From assembly GCA_949358305.1 (NCBI GenBank), contig CASHSZ010000094.1:1-22007 (forward strand): 22,007 bases of DNA, given 5' to 3'. This document shows positions 9,001 through 17,054 of this stretch, in pieces. The first letter of the stretch is position 1; each line of letters begins with the position of its first letter. The notes beneath the pieces are model-generated. The model saw only the letters and a program-made list of their open reading frames with translations. It did not search any database and had not been told where the DNA came from. This DNA is from Strigamia acuminata (Eukaryota > Arthropoda > Chilopoda > Geophilomorpha > Linotaeniidae). The translations under genes and the position numbers were made by a program.

Positions 9001-10546
9001 GAAATAACCACTTTAAAGAACGATGATCACTCTCTAAATAAAATGGCATCATTTCTAGATAAGCGCGGAAACGTTTCACTGCCCACACGGCTGCTAGGCA
9101 CTCAATTTCAGTCACATTATAGTTTTTCTCAGCACTGTTAAGCGCACGGGAAGCGAAAGCTATGGGAATTCTTTCTCCTGCGTCATTTAGTTGCATTAAA
9201 GCTGACCCCAAACCGGAGTAGCTTGCATCTGTTTGGAGGATGAATGGCTTCTTCCAGCTGGGAAAACGTCTCTTTAGCGTCGGAGTCGCTATTTGATCTT
9301 TGAGATAATCAAAAGCTTCTTGTTGCGCCTCATTCCAATGCCAAACAGCATCTTTTTTGAGTAATGGCCGGAATACCTCACTTGTCTTGGAAAAGTTCGC
9401 AATAAAAGATTGATAATAACCCACCATACCTTTGAAACGTTGTAACTCGCGCAAATTTGTTGGCGCAGGATAATTTTGGATAGCTGACACTTTTTTCGGA
9501 TTTGGAGAAATTTGACCGGATTCCACGATGTGGCCCAAAACTTCGAGACGCTGTTTGCAGAGCTCGGTTTTGTTGGCGTTCATGGTGAAACCGGCATCAA
9601 ATAATTCTTCCAAGACGAGGCGCAGATGTTGAACATGCTCCTCAAATGTTTTGCTGAAAATGATAACATCATCAATGTATACAAATACAAATTTATATAA
9701 ATATTTGGCCAAGGTCTTATTCATCGCTCTTTGGAGTGTTGCAGGACCGTTGATGGGGCCAAAAGGCATACGAACGTATTCAAATAGTCCTCGGTGTGTT
9801 ATGAAGGCCAAGAATCGCTCATCTCCCTTGCGCACTCCAATTTGGTGAAAGGCCTCGCGCCCGTCGATTATCGAGAACCAATGTGCACCACCTAAATACG
9901 CAAATATATTGTCTATGTCCGGAAGTGGATACACATCCGGAATTGTTTGCGCATTAATGGGTCTGAAGTCCATTGCTGTCCTCCATTCCCCGGTCTTCTT
10001 GGGCACGACCACTGGGGCGACGGCGCAATCACTTTGTGAACGGCGAATGATCCCTTGTTGAAGTTTCTTGTCGATGTACTTGTCGATAATTGCCTTTTTC
10101 GCGGGGTTTACGGGTCGTACGGGAACATGAATCGGACGAAAATCCGGTTTTAGATTAACTTCATATTCCGTATTATTACATAAACCGATTTCCTCACGGA
10201 AAATCTGTGAAATTGGCTGCAGAGTTTCAATTAGTAATTTGATTTGCGTAACAGTCAAATGGTTCCACAGCTGATGGTAAATCCAATCGAGGTCGGTCGG
10301 ATCCTCACTGGGTTGATACTGCAAAAAGTTGACGTTGTAAATATTTGAATTTGAGTCGTTCTCACCATTAGTAGGTTGCGCAGTTGTTCTGGAGTCGTTA
10401 ATTAACTTTTTTTTGTCGTTAATGTCTTTGGCTCGTTGCGCAATCAATTGTTTGGCGATGGGACGAATAACATTCAATTTATGACGAAGGCGGCGCAATC
10501 GACGAAATTGGCTTAAAGTTAACTTACGAGAGATTGTCTTTTTCAC
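6059..10546 (-). CDS. pol: Retroelement Pol: reverse transcriptase, RNase H, integrase (Ty3/Gypsy type)
   Basis: This 1,495-codon frame copies element RNA into DNA and integrates it. The reverse transcriptase spans about 125-400, with a catalytic Asp at 228 and the YIDD box at 290-293. RNase H spans about 433-555 (D440 in TDAS, E482, D507, D550). A 470-residue basic Pro/Ser/Thr-rich insert fills about 556-1030. Integrase follows: zinc-binding H1118, H1125, C1155, C1158; catalytic D1187, D1246 and E1281, with exactly 35 residues between the last two as in retroviral-type integrases. The C-terminal part has a GPY/F-like stretch near 1395-1440. The domain order RT-RNase H-integrase defines Ty3/Gypsy. 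The frame opens with GTG right after the protease stop and has no Met before residue 192, inside RT, so it is probably made by readthrough of that stop. All visible catalytic residues are present. Confidence 0.95.
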   Translation of the reverse strand: MKKTISRKLTLSQFRRLRRLRHKLNVIRPIAKQLIAQRAKDINDKKKLINDSRTTAQPTNGENDSNSNIYNVNFLQYQPSEDPTDLDWIYHQLWNHLTVTQIKLLIETLQPISQIFREEIGLCNNTEYEVNLKPDFRPIHVPVRPVNPAKKAIIDKYIDKKLQQGIIRRSQSDCAVAPVVVPKKTGEWRTAMDFRPINAQTIPDVYPLPDIDNIFAYLGGAHWFSIIDGREAFHQIGVRKGDERFLAFITHRGLFEYVRMPFGPINGPATLQRAMNKTLAKYLYKFVFVYIDDVIIFSKTFEEHVQHLRLVLEELFDAGFTMNANKTELCKQRLEVLGHIVESGQISPNPKKVSAIQNYPAPTNLRELQRFKGMVGYYQSFIANFSKTSEVFRPLLKKDAVWHWNEAQQEAFDYLKDQIATPTLKRRFPSWKKPFILQTDASYSGLGSALMQLNDAGERIPIAFASRALNSAEKNYNVTEIECLAAVWAVKRFRAYLEMMPFYLESDHRSLKWLFQQREPTGRLARWVLSLSEYKFTFLHCSGCKNRVADALSRAPVDPPEYDAEDDSPLVDEACYTAYFDDCNQWPALSIITELPKDINRQFKKMFQDKFIKSTLISAISPTKPKKGKRKSLIPRRITTTTTPSTAPTQIAQPTSTAASTPVAQPTQQTTPATLPVISPNSPSVRVSVPLRARRQHSLIPILTKKRGRPRKIMIIPVLSPRAKRAIATRTRARLRDPTLVPKISPKLPRYGANIKKWKQPKLLKAQRVGKGKRTPKAPRSVVSPIPTTLPSPIPVPIPTPTLPDRPTSPSKSEVSIPLAPTPLTSKPKGIPKKSSGIPSHILPPRKKPISTPIPISKIPTPPIPRPKGRPRKSAGIPSHILPPRPKPTPKSTPIQIPNFPTSSPTQSIPISQSPIPPTSPASSPSTTTDTAPTVPPVFDPGPGPSGRQRPDGDPSEPDSDTSSSDTDSFSPIRDFPSPVEYPVPRGGTPRTPTRLRPRSERTFTESDRRLTEAEQQAELEHDPPIEHPPFEMLPDAAEIIAAQRQDPWSRELIYYLTAQMLPVDLVEAAQVQKGAQNFGMHKEMLCRFPPVHINEIRKRRQIYLPLELRERYFRAMHYPPVVGHMGREKTLHRLKTRVYWPKMREDVQTWIQVCEACQRAKPLNRLPYGKMIMSRARHLFSAIYIDYYGKKPRSVGGHCYAFVMVDSASRWLDVRLTEDSTIATSVAQIQKFTKRWGFPKIIISDNAPAFRSPEFRSQIQQLGAVNRYTAAYHPQGNIAERLNQSLKNCILAYIDDHDRWDVNIGYFVLAINSAYQISLKYSPFKLVTGQEARFPGDIDSDTDDGEPLPPSEAENLHEQMRTMRERAMNNLRESQIRHKKWFDLKRRAHDFRPGDWVTLRNRQPSSADRQFAAGLRQRTEGIYIIHKLVGPNTVILMDQNGRKTQPYNVVELRHWHFAQINFLTLKDVEIIDKHVENYTANTLDIFAAYFLSFK
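7457..8881 (-). other. Low-complexity basic insert in Pol with two AT-hook motifs
   Basis: Residues about 556-1030 of Pol, between RNase H and the integrase zinc finger, have no place in a standard Gypsy Pol, where this linker is short. The insert is rich in Pro, Ser, Thr, Lys and Arg. KKRGRPRK (residues 705-712, bases 8411-8434) and PKGRPRK (867-873, around 7928-7948) match the AT-hook core GRP flanked by basic residues, a minor-groove AT-DNA binder in HMGA-type proteins. The C-terminal end of the insert turns acidic (Asp/Ser-rich, about 950-970). A DNA- or chromatin-binding role in target choice is an inference. Confidence 0.7.
7883..8068 (-). repeat. Duplicated 39-residue unit inside the Pol insert
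   Basis: Residues 827-849 and 866-888 repeat the pattern PKG(I/R)P(K/R)KS(S/A)GIPSHILPPR with a period of 39 residues (117 bases). The core SHILPPR and preceding GIP are identical. The second copy carries the AT-hook; in the first the hook position reads GIP rather than GRP, so it looks like a degenerate or ancestral form of the same motif. Confidence 0.85.
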
Positions 10547-10552
10547 TTTACT

Positions 10553-10555
10553 CTA
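10553..10555 (-). promoter_or_regulatory. In-frame amber codon between protease and Pol
   Basis: The protease frame ends ACT TAG, and the same frame continues AGT AAA GTG AAA into Pol without another stop. No ATG precedes the reverse transcriptase domain. This arrangement resembles the readthrough amber of gammaretroviruses, although there it separates gag from pro-pol. The alternative is a single point mutation in this copy. Confidence 0.65.
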
Positions 10556-11809
10556 AGTTCTCGAAGTTTCCTTTCGTTTTGGTGACCAAACATTCGACCA
10601 CGTGCTTCGACTGCGATGCCTAATTGTCTTTACTTGACGTTGTGAGTCGTCGTTCGGATACTCAAAAACCTCATTTTTCAATGGTTGATGTAATAGCAGC
10701 ACACAGTTAATATCACTGGGTGGCGCAGGCTTCTTGAGTATTTTATTTGGAACAATCTCACTGATTTTAACTGGCGGAGTTGCTGATTTATCCAGTTCCT
10801 CCGGTGCCATTGGTAATACGAGAATTGACTCGGATTTTTTGGCGTCTTCATAGGTCACGAATTTACGAATTTCATCTGAGCCAGCCAAGCTCCACTGGCT
10901 CCTTCCATGATCGATGGTTGCTCCGACTGCTTGGTTAAAGTCTCGTCCGAGGATCAAGTCATTTTTGGCATCAGGCAACACTAAACACACGAATTTCACT
11001 ACTCCTAATGGCGCTCGTAACGCAAGCGTCACTGATTTTAAAGCAGTTACTACATGTCCAGATGCGACCTGTACTTTTTCATGTAAATTAATAAATTCGA
11101 GTCCCATTTTTTCGTGAAGTTGTTGAAATAATTCCTCGCTCATGATACAGGTTTGAGCACCTGAATCTAAAAGCGCGGTAAATGATACATTTGCCCAAGA
11201 TATTTTTACGCATGGAGCTTCTCTGCGCAATCTATCGGCGCGTGTTATCTCAATAATTGGTTCTTGAGATTCTTTAAGCTCTTCCGATGTCAACATGACA
11301 AAAGATACCTTCATTGGAGCGATCACTTCCTTGGGCGCTTCCGCGGAATTGACACTGGAAGTAGGCTTAATAATGGGTAATTTAAAGTTTTTACTCACAT
11401 TCTTGGTGATTTGTTTCTGTGCAGTCGCAGCTTGCAAGGCTGTCGACTTTGAAACAGGTCCAGATGCTAGTTGGAAAGCCACAGGTTGCAAAACTGAAGT
11501 TTTCCGTTGATTCGTCACTGTCGGTGATGAAGATGGAGGTGTGGATGATACAACACTAATTCCTGGTTTAGACTCACTAGGAGTGATAGAAGGAGTAGTT
11601 GTTGTTGGAAAAATCCTCTCGGAAATGTTCTCGTCAAGGGTGATGTCGGGTGGAGCACGTCTTGTTGATTCCACACGTTTTACGCTTGTGGAGACCGGTT
11701 GGTTTACTTGCGGCCTGGCTCCGCCGGTCGCGGAAACTTCAGGCCGTCGGAGTTTTCCTGCCTCTCGAAAACTTTGTAGCACACAGGACAAATAGGGCGC
11801 CAAGTAGTG
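10553..11809 (-). CDS. pro: Retroelement aspartic protease frame
   Basis: The open frame begins just after a TAA at 11,810-11,812; numbering from the TTG at 11,803 gives 416 residues. The catalytic motif DSGA is at residues 213-216 (context TALLDSGAQTC), and LILGRD at 283-288 is the matching flap/C-terminal signature of retropepsins. Residues 1-165 are a Ser/Thr/Pro-rich linker. No ATG occurs before about residue 164, and the frame is -1 relative to gag with 106 bases of overlap, so it is expected to be translated as a Gag-Pro fusion through a -1 ribosomal frameshift. The protease would cleave the polyproteins in the particle. The C-terminal tail (about 320-416) is Lys/Ser/Pro-rich and leads to the amber codon. 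Confidence 0.88.
   Translation of the reverse strand, partial: HYLAPYLSCVLQSFREAGKLRRPEVSATGGARPQVNQPVSTSVKRVESTRRAPPDITLDENISERIFPTTTTPSITPSESKPGISVVSSTPPSSSPTVTNQRKTSVLQPVAFQLASGPVSKSTALQAATAQKQITKNVSKNFKLPIIKPTSSVNSAEAPKEVIAPMKVSFVMLTSEELKESQEPIIEITRADRLRREAPCVKISWANVSFTALLDSGAQTCIMSEELFQQLHEKMGLEFINLHEKVQVASGHVVTALKSVTLALRAPLGVVKFVCLVLPDAKNDLILGRDFNQAVGATIDHGRSQWSLAGSDEIRKFVTYEDAKKSESILVLPMAPEELDKSATPPVKISEIVPNKILKKPAPPSDINCVLLLHQPLKNEVFEYPNDDSQRQVKTIRHRSRSTWSNVWSPKRKETSRT
11704..11809 (-). promoter_or_regulatory. Gag/protease overlap, expected -1 frameshift window
   Basis: Gag codons start at coordinates divisible by three and protease codons one base higher, which on the minus strand is a -1 shift. 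The shift must happen in this 106-base overlap. I find no canonical X XXY YYZ heptamer. The nearest candidates in the element's sense are AGTTTTC (11,767-11,773) and GGAAAAC (11,752-11,758), both of which allow A-site re-pairing only. GC-rich sequence downstream of the second could form the stimulating structure. Confidence 0.55.
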
Positions 11810-12786
11810 TTATCAATCATGTACCACCAATCCTTTCTCGTTTTGCGCCAAGCTGCACCTTTTTCGGGAAACTTGACACTTGTCGGAGGTTTTGGTGATG
11901 GCGCAAATGTAACAACGGAGGTAGAACAGACATGGTCCTTTGGGAGATCTGCAGGGGGCGCAATTGTGGTTGAATTTACTGAAATGTTCACCTTTTGCGC
12001 GGCTCCGGCGACAGAACTCTTTTTGGTTTCCACTTCCGGTTCCGACTCGCTGCTGCTACTTGAATTTGGCTCCTGTGGCGGCGAAGGTTGCTCGGGTCGG
12101 GCTTCCAACGCAGCTAGTTCTAACATAAGCTGTTGTTTACGATAGCGCGTAAAACGTTTGGCGTCGTTGGACGTGGAGGTTTTAGGTTCAGCTTCACCTC
12201 TGGACCTGTCCACGGATTTCAACACGGTGGGGGATGAGGGGTTTACTTCTGAAAGAGGTGCAAATTGATCAACGAGACCCAAATGTTTATACTCAGTTTT
12301 GCGATGAGAGTCGAGTAGTAATCGATTGTCCACGTCGTTTCCCATTTGGATTGCTTCGTCAATTGTTTTGACGTGCATTGTTCTCAAAAGTTGGACGACG
12401 TCGGACAGCAGCATGTTCTGTGCCTTCTCCCATTGTAATCCAGGGTCTGTGTAGCCTGCAATTTCTAAATAATATATTATTTCGCTGAGAAAAGTCATAG
12501 TGGACTCTCCACTGCGTTGCTTTCGATTTGCAATTTTCACATTGGCTGCCGCTGAATTCATGGAGAATGCCTTACGAAATAATATCTCGAACTCAATCCA
12601 TGTTTTGGGTTTTGGTTTTAATGCGAGCCACCAACGTTGCGCCTTGTTGCGGGTTGCTTGAATTATATTTACTTTTAAATACTCTTCCTCGGGCATGCGG
12701 GTGGAATACATGTGCGCAAATAATTGCGCAAGGAACAAATTGACAGAATCAAGTGTGGCCTTCTCAGCAGTGTTGTGTATGACGGT
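11704..12786 (-). CDS. gag: Retroelement Gag, partial at its N-terminus
   Basis: The open frame runs from after a TAA at 12,787-12,789; the first ATG is at 12,711. Around it the protein reads SVNLFLAQLFAHMYST and then NKAQRWWLALKPK and TWIEFEILFRKAF. This is the W/F pattern of the Gypsy capsid (retrotransposon gag) domain, followed by a helical part to about residue 150. Because the capsid-like pattern starts before the first ATG, the true N-terminus is probably missing or lies in an upstream exon. The C-terminal half is Ser/Glu/Pro-rich. No CCHC zinc knuckle is present; only CPVC occurs near the end. Gag forms the virus-like particle that packages element RNA. Confidence 0.8.
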   Translation of the reverse strand, partial: TVIHNTAEKATLDSVNLFLAQLFAHMYSTRMPEEEYLKVNIIQATRNKAQRWWLALKPKPKTWIEFEILFRKAFSMNSAAANVKIANRKQRSGESTMTFLSEIIYYLEIAGYTDPGLQWEKAQNMLLSDVVQLLRTMHVKTIDEAIQMGNDVDNRLLLDSHRKTEYKHLGLVDQFAPLSEVNPSSPTVLKSVDRSRGEAEPKTSTSNDAKRFTRYRKQQLMLELAALEARPEQPSPPQEPNSSSSSESEPEVETKKSSVAGAAQKVNISVNSTTIAPPADLPKDHVCSTSVVTFAPSPKPPTSVKFPEKGAAWRKTRKDWWYMIDNTTWRPICPVCYKVFERQENSDGLKFPRPAEPGRK

Positions 12787-12955
12787 TTACAATGGCTATA
12801 AATGCCTATTTTCTATCAAGAAAGCGCTGTTGCGCCAATATGATGGTATTTTTACAATATTCTGTGTAAAACTGATAAATGTCTAGAATAAAGTCATTTA
12901 TGATGTTTCAAATACAAAGATGTTCGTTTATTAAGAATAAACACTAATTTCCACA

Positions 12956-12971
12956 TGATACTAAAGTATCA
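12956..12971. repeat. Small perfect inverted repeat
   Basis: TGATAC, a four-base loop TAAA, then GTATCA. It is short and could be chance, but it is the first of several hairpins clustered at the edge of the retroelement block. Confidence 0.6.
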
Positions 12972-13086
12972 CGGCATAATTACGAAGATTCGTCTGCTAA
13001 AACCCGCATTTGTCAATGCTCCATATTGCCACTAGATGGCGCGATCGCAATTAGCGATAAATTCGAATACGAACTTGAAAACCTCA

Positions 13087-13114
13087 TGATTAAATATAAA
13101 CGTATATTTAATCA
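13087..13114. repeat. 12-bp perfect inverted repeat with 4-nt loop
   Basis: TGATTAAATATA, loop AACG, then TATATTTAATCA, a perfect 12-bp stem. It lies in very AT-rich DNA. It may be a cruciform-forming site or the core of a small palindromic (MITE-like) element; no terminal duplications were found. Confidence 0.85.
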
Positions 13115-13380
13115 AGTGAATAAATTGTGTTAAATATTAATATAAATATATATTAAATATCTGACATTGTTAAATACAATGTAACTTCCATTTCTGCGGG
13201 ACAGAATGTTTAGCGATCAATCGGTCAACCGATCAATCTGATTGGTGGAACCCATTTCCGGTCCTGGGTATCCAGTTCCGGTTGTAACAAGGATTAGCAT
13301 AATTTGCATAAATGCTCCTCCGTATCCACTTCCGGTGATACGGGATTGGAGGGATTCGTGGAACCCATGTTCCAATTGGA

Positions 13381-13408
13381 TGACTGGATTAATCCTTAAA
13401 TCCAGTCA
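13381..13408. repeat. 10-bp perfect inverted repeat
   Basis: TGACTGGATT, loop AATCCTTA, then AATCCAGTCA. It sits just after a CCAATTGGA palindrome. No function is evident. Confidence 0.8.
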
Positions 13409-13825
13409 GGTTATATCCCTATGGCGCGCATGCGGATTTCGCGGAGTGCGAAAGGGACCCTATATTTAACATTACGGCGGCCTATACCTTGACCCCCTGT
13501 TCGCAGTCTCGTGGCGGATTCTGCGGATTTCACCTATTCGTACAATCCGCACGATCGCGCGTGTTTTATCATTCTTGGCAAACCGTTTTTTGAAAACGCG
13601 TTGTAACGCATCCTCAACTTTACAAATCTCGCTTAGCGCGATCGCGCTATAACGCTTCTTCGTGTCCAACAAAAACAGCCGATTAAAAACGAAACTTCGG
13701 GTTTCGCTAAAACGCGATTTTGATATCGGGAAGGGCACGTGACCACGTGGGTAAAAATAGAATCGAGTTTCGTGAAAACCTAATTTGGAGAAACGGCGTG
13801 GTGGTTTTGCGAAATATATCACATG

Positions 13826-14281
13826 TCACGTGATCGGACGTTGGATCTCGTACATAAACGTTCGTGCCTGGTCAAACCAGAGTCTTTAAAAAATATAAAT
13901 GCATTTCCCGATCATAGGATTAATTTCGCGCCGTGTGCTCCAGTCATTAATTAGGTTATCTTCGTCGCAACTCGTCATAATAAAATTTTTACAGAAAATC
14001 AATCGTTTCGTATTTTATTTTCACTTTCCGGGAGTCTCGCGTCGTCGTAGTCGACGCGAGTCTCACCGAACGCGTTCTGCGGGTTCGGCGAGCGTTTTCA
14101 GATCGGGGCGGACCGTCTCGTATAGTACCGGGCGCGCCTCCCCAACTGACCGGTCGATGGTTATATAGTTTAAAATTTCCTCGACCGAGTAAACGGTCGA
14201 TGCTTCAGCGTCCGGTCGATGATGTGGCATTTGTGCGCGTTCATCCCGTGTCTCTCAGACTGGCCTTCGGGCCGGTCAAAA

Positions 14282-14320
<39 letters not shown>

Positions 14321-14533
14321 ATTGGCCGTAAAATTGGGGCAACTGGGGTCGCTGAGCGGCGGCGGTGGCGGCAGCAACGACAGCCCCGACGACTCGCCCC
14401 GAAAATAAGTTTCCGCGTCGGCATCCGTTCGTTCGTTCGTTCGTTTAAACGTGCGCGCGGTCGCGTGCATCCTACTCGTGTCTGACGTGGCGATCGGTAC
14501 GGAGTAAAAAAAAATCACCCGAAAAAGGAAAGA
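13826..14533 (+). repeat. Right-block repeat family, copy A
   Basis: This copy starts with TCACGTGATCGGACGT, a flank shared with copy E, and AGTCTTTAAAAAATA at 13,881. It proceeds through AATTAGGTTATCTTCGTCG, the block CGTTTCGTATTTTATTTTCA, a (G)TCTCGCG(C/T)CGTCG segment and TTTTCAGATCG. It then has the UUCG hairpin (14,258-14,277), an AAAT microsatellite, and the segment CGACGACTCGCCCCGAAAATAAGTTTCC with a run of GTTC repeats. The order is the same in the other copies, with many substitutions and indels. Confidence 0.85.
14258..14322 (+). repeat. UUCG hairpin plus (AAAT)n, copy A
   Basis: GACTGGCCTTCGGGCCGGTC forms an 8-bp stem (one U-G pair) closed by the very stable cUUCGg loop in the plus-strand RNA. 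It is followed directly by an AAAT tract of about 44 bases. A structured end followed by a short-unit A-rich tail is how many LINEs and SINEs terminate. Confidence 0.85.
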
Positions 14534-15126
14534 CGATTAAAATTTTAATTCTCCGGTCGTGGCACCGACTTTGCGGTCCGTGCTTTAACCGATAATTAGG
14601 TTATCTTCGTCGTAATTCGTTGGAATAAAAATTTTATAGAAAATGAGCCGTTTCGTATTTTATTTTCATCTTCCGGGGGTCTCGCGCCGTCGTTGTGGAC
14701 GGGAGTCTTCCCGAACACGTTCGATGGGTTTTGCCAACACTTTCAGATCGAACTCGGGACTCGGGCCCGCCGCTCGGTCGAGCGGCGCACAGTACCCGCC
14801 GAGCGGCGCGGTATCCGATATAAAAACACCCTTGCTTCGCCACGGTCTCAGACTGGCCTTCGGGCCGGTCAAAATAATAAATAAATAAATAAATAAATAA
14901 GTCCGAAAATGGAACGTATCCGTCCCGACGAATAGATGCGGTTGGGGTCGTTGAGCGACGGCGGCGGCAGCGGCAGCCTTGACGACTCGCCCCGAAAATA
15001 AGTTTCCGCGTCGGCATCCGTTCGTTCGTTCGTTCGTTTATACGTGCGCGCGGTCGCGTGCATCCTACTCGTGTCTGACGTGGCGATCGGTACGGAGTAA
15101 AAAATATCACCCGAAAAAGAAAGACG
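14534..15126 (+). repeat. Right-block repeat family, copy B
   Basis: About 590 bases, directly abutting copies A and C. It starts AATTTTAATTCTCCGGTCGTG in place of copy A's opening and then follows the same order, including the hairpin at 14,851-14,870. It adds a GC-rich palindromic part (GCCGCTCGGTCGAGCGGC, about 14,768-14,785) that is also seen in C and, with one change, in E. Confidence 0.85.
14851..14901 (+). repeat. UUCG hairpin plus AAATA tract, copy B
   Basis: The hairpin sequence is identical to copy A, preceded by CGGTCTCA and followed by AAAATAATAAATAAATAAAT. Confidence 0.85.
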
Positions 15127-16157
15127 ATTAAATTTTTAATTCTCCGGTCGTGGCACCGACTCTGCGGTTCGTACTTTAACCGTTAATTAGATTATCTTCG
15201 TCGTAATTTACCGGGAAAAAAAATTTGTAGGGAATCCGTTGTTTTGTATTTTATTGTCATCTTCCGGGGGTCTCGCGCCGTCCCAGTCGATGGGAGTCTT
15301 TCTCAACACGTTCGATGGGTTTTGCCAACACTTTCAGATCGCCAGCGGAACTCGGGCCCGCCGCTCGGTCGAGCGGCTCAGTACCCGCCGGGCGGCGTGG
15401 TAGCCGGGTTCTCGCTTCCAGTGGCTGTAGGCGTCCTTCTTGAACGCCTTCCTCGCTCTCTCGGTCTCAGACTGGCCTTCGGGCCGGTCAAAATAATAAA
15501 TAAATGAAGAAACAAATAAATCGGAAATAGAACGCGCCCGTCCCGACGAGAATAGGGGCAAATGGTGTCGTTGAGCGGCGACGGCGGCGGCAACCCCGAC
15601 GACTCGTCCCAAAAATAAGCTCCCACATCGACACTCATCCGTTAGTCTAAACCTCTTGACGTGCATTCTACTCGCGTCCGACAGATTCGGTTCGTTGTGG
15701 GCATAGAAAACATCCGCACACCGATACGGCATGTTTCGACGTCGATGCGCGACCGCGAAGCCGAGTCCCCGGCGACGTACATACTCGCACAAGCGCGTTC
15801 GCGCGCGCGATATTGCGTGTGATGCGATGCCGATGAGCTCGACACGGTCTTTCGACGCGGGCGTCGATAATAATGTCCGTCAACGTGGATAAATGCCCGC
15901 AGAGTGCTTTGTGTTTATGGCAACGCACCGGGACGCAATTAACCAACCACTTACGAAAATTCAAAACATAATTGTTTAACAAAAGGAAACTCGTATAATG
16001 TTGAAACGATAAAGAAAACGCAAAATTTAGATTCAAATTCAGATTCGAATTGGGTAAGATTAGGTCAGGTTAGACCCACAAACTCTGGGGGAGCGACACG
16101 AAAATGAAAAGGGCGCACCTATCGCTTATAGATGTCTGGCGATCGACAATGGGTGGA
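15127..16157 (+). repeat. Right-block repeat family, copy C (long form)
   Basis: It has the same order as B, then an extra 450-base tail (about 15,690-16,140). The tail contains GATGTCCGTCAACGTGGAT-type sequence, GTGTTTATGGCAACGCACC and GTTGAAACGATAAAGAAAAC, and copy E carries the same tail at high similarity. B appears to be a short form lacking this tail, or the tail is the other end of a longer unit. Confidence 0.85.
15470..15520 (+). repeat. UUCG hairpin plus AAATA tract, copy C
   Basis: The hairpin is identical to copy A, preceded by CTCTCGGTCTCA and followed by AAAATAATAAATAAATGAAG. Confidence 0.85.
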
Positions 16158-16570
16158 CGATTAAAGTTTAAATTTCGGATCGTGGTATCGGTTTCGCGGT
16201 TCGTATTCCAATAGTTAATCACATTATCTTTGTACCAAACGACCGATACAAAAGTTTTGTAAAATATCCGCCGTTTTATATTTTAATTTCACCTTCCAGT
16301 TGCCACGCGCTGTCGTAGTTGGTGCGAATCTCCATCAACGCATTCGACGGGCTTCGAGAGTGATTCCAGTAATCCAGACCAATCCTGGCCCTCGCGGAAA
16401 TCCGGAGGGTTTTGGTTTTCCGCGATTGTTTTACTCACTTCTGTGGTTTTTCTACTGTATGAGTTAATAGATGTTCTTTTGAACGTCTCTCTCTGTACAG
16501 AATACGGGGCAGCTGGCGCCGACAAGCACCGGCAGCCCCAAACAATTTGTTCAAAAATAAGCTTCTGCAA
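16158..16570 (+). repeat. Right-block repeat family, copy D (degenerate)
   Basis: It matches the first third of the family (ATTATCTTTGTAC, CCGCCGTTTTATATTTTAATTTCA, TCGACGGGCTT) and the distal CCCCAAACAATTTGTTCAAAAATAAGCTTC segment. It lacks the UUCG hairpin and A-rich tract, so the hairpin unit was either lost here or gained by the others. Confidence 0.6.
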
Positions 16571-17050
16571 GATGTTTCGTAAAAAAACCCGACGGGATTC
16601 CCATTTTTAACATTATGGTGTTTTTTTTTTTTATTGCCACCAAAGCGCGCTACCACCGCAAATTTTCCCGCGTTTGCCATGTACGCGCCGAAAACCACAG
16701 GCAATGAACTTTTCCACAAACTGAAAAACAAAATATATGGGTAAGCGCACATGGGCGAATAAAACAAGATTAGCCCAGTTTCGGAATTTATTGGGTCGAC
16801 GTTTTGTATTCACGCGTGACGGGGGCACCACATGTGGAAAACGCGCGAATCACGCGCGTCTACGCACATTGGAAACTTAGTATTAACGTTCGTTTCGAGT
16901 TAAATAAAAACGACGACCGTGACGAGGACCACAAAGACGGCGATAGCAGGATTCGTCGGAACAACGAGGATTGCCAACGAGAGAGACCCGTTCATTCGCC
17001 AACGCTCCATAGTTCAAACTTAAATCGTTCTCGGACTGCCACCAGATGTC
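16571..17050 (+). other. Upstream region of the small spliced gene
   Basis: No coding frame is convincing. The stretch should contain the promoter of the spliced gene to its right. There is no clear TATA box close to the first exon, and CATCAGCCGCT near 17,051-17,061 is a weak initiator-like match. Confidence 0.3.
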
Positions 17051-17054
17051 ACAT

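Larger units (their letters stand above)
12787..13825. other. Junction region without a recognised gene
   Basis: This stretch holds the right edge of the retroelement, where GCGCAA motifs end near 12,830, and then about 1 kb with no convincing gene. I found no LTR, primer-binding site or target duplication. It contains several inverted repeats, listed separately. TTCCGG-type sites lie near 13,254, 13,276 and 13,332, and CACGTG E-boxes around 13,737-13,747. A 116-codon minus-strand frame at 13,472-13,822 has no recognisable family and is not annotated as a gene. Confidence 0.4.

Noticed and set aside
782-12887. A shared 13-mer ATAAATGTCTAGA at 782 and 12,875 as possible LTR or target-site remnants
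   Set aside because: The match is isolated, in AT-rich DNA, with unrelated flanks, and LTRs would give hundreds of matching bases.
13472-13822. A 116-codon minus-strand frame rich in Arg and Lys
   Set aside because: There is no family resemblance, splice support or good start context, and it lies in GC-rich palindromic DNA where long frames arise by chance.
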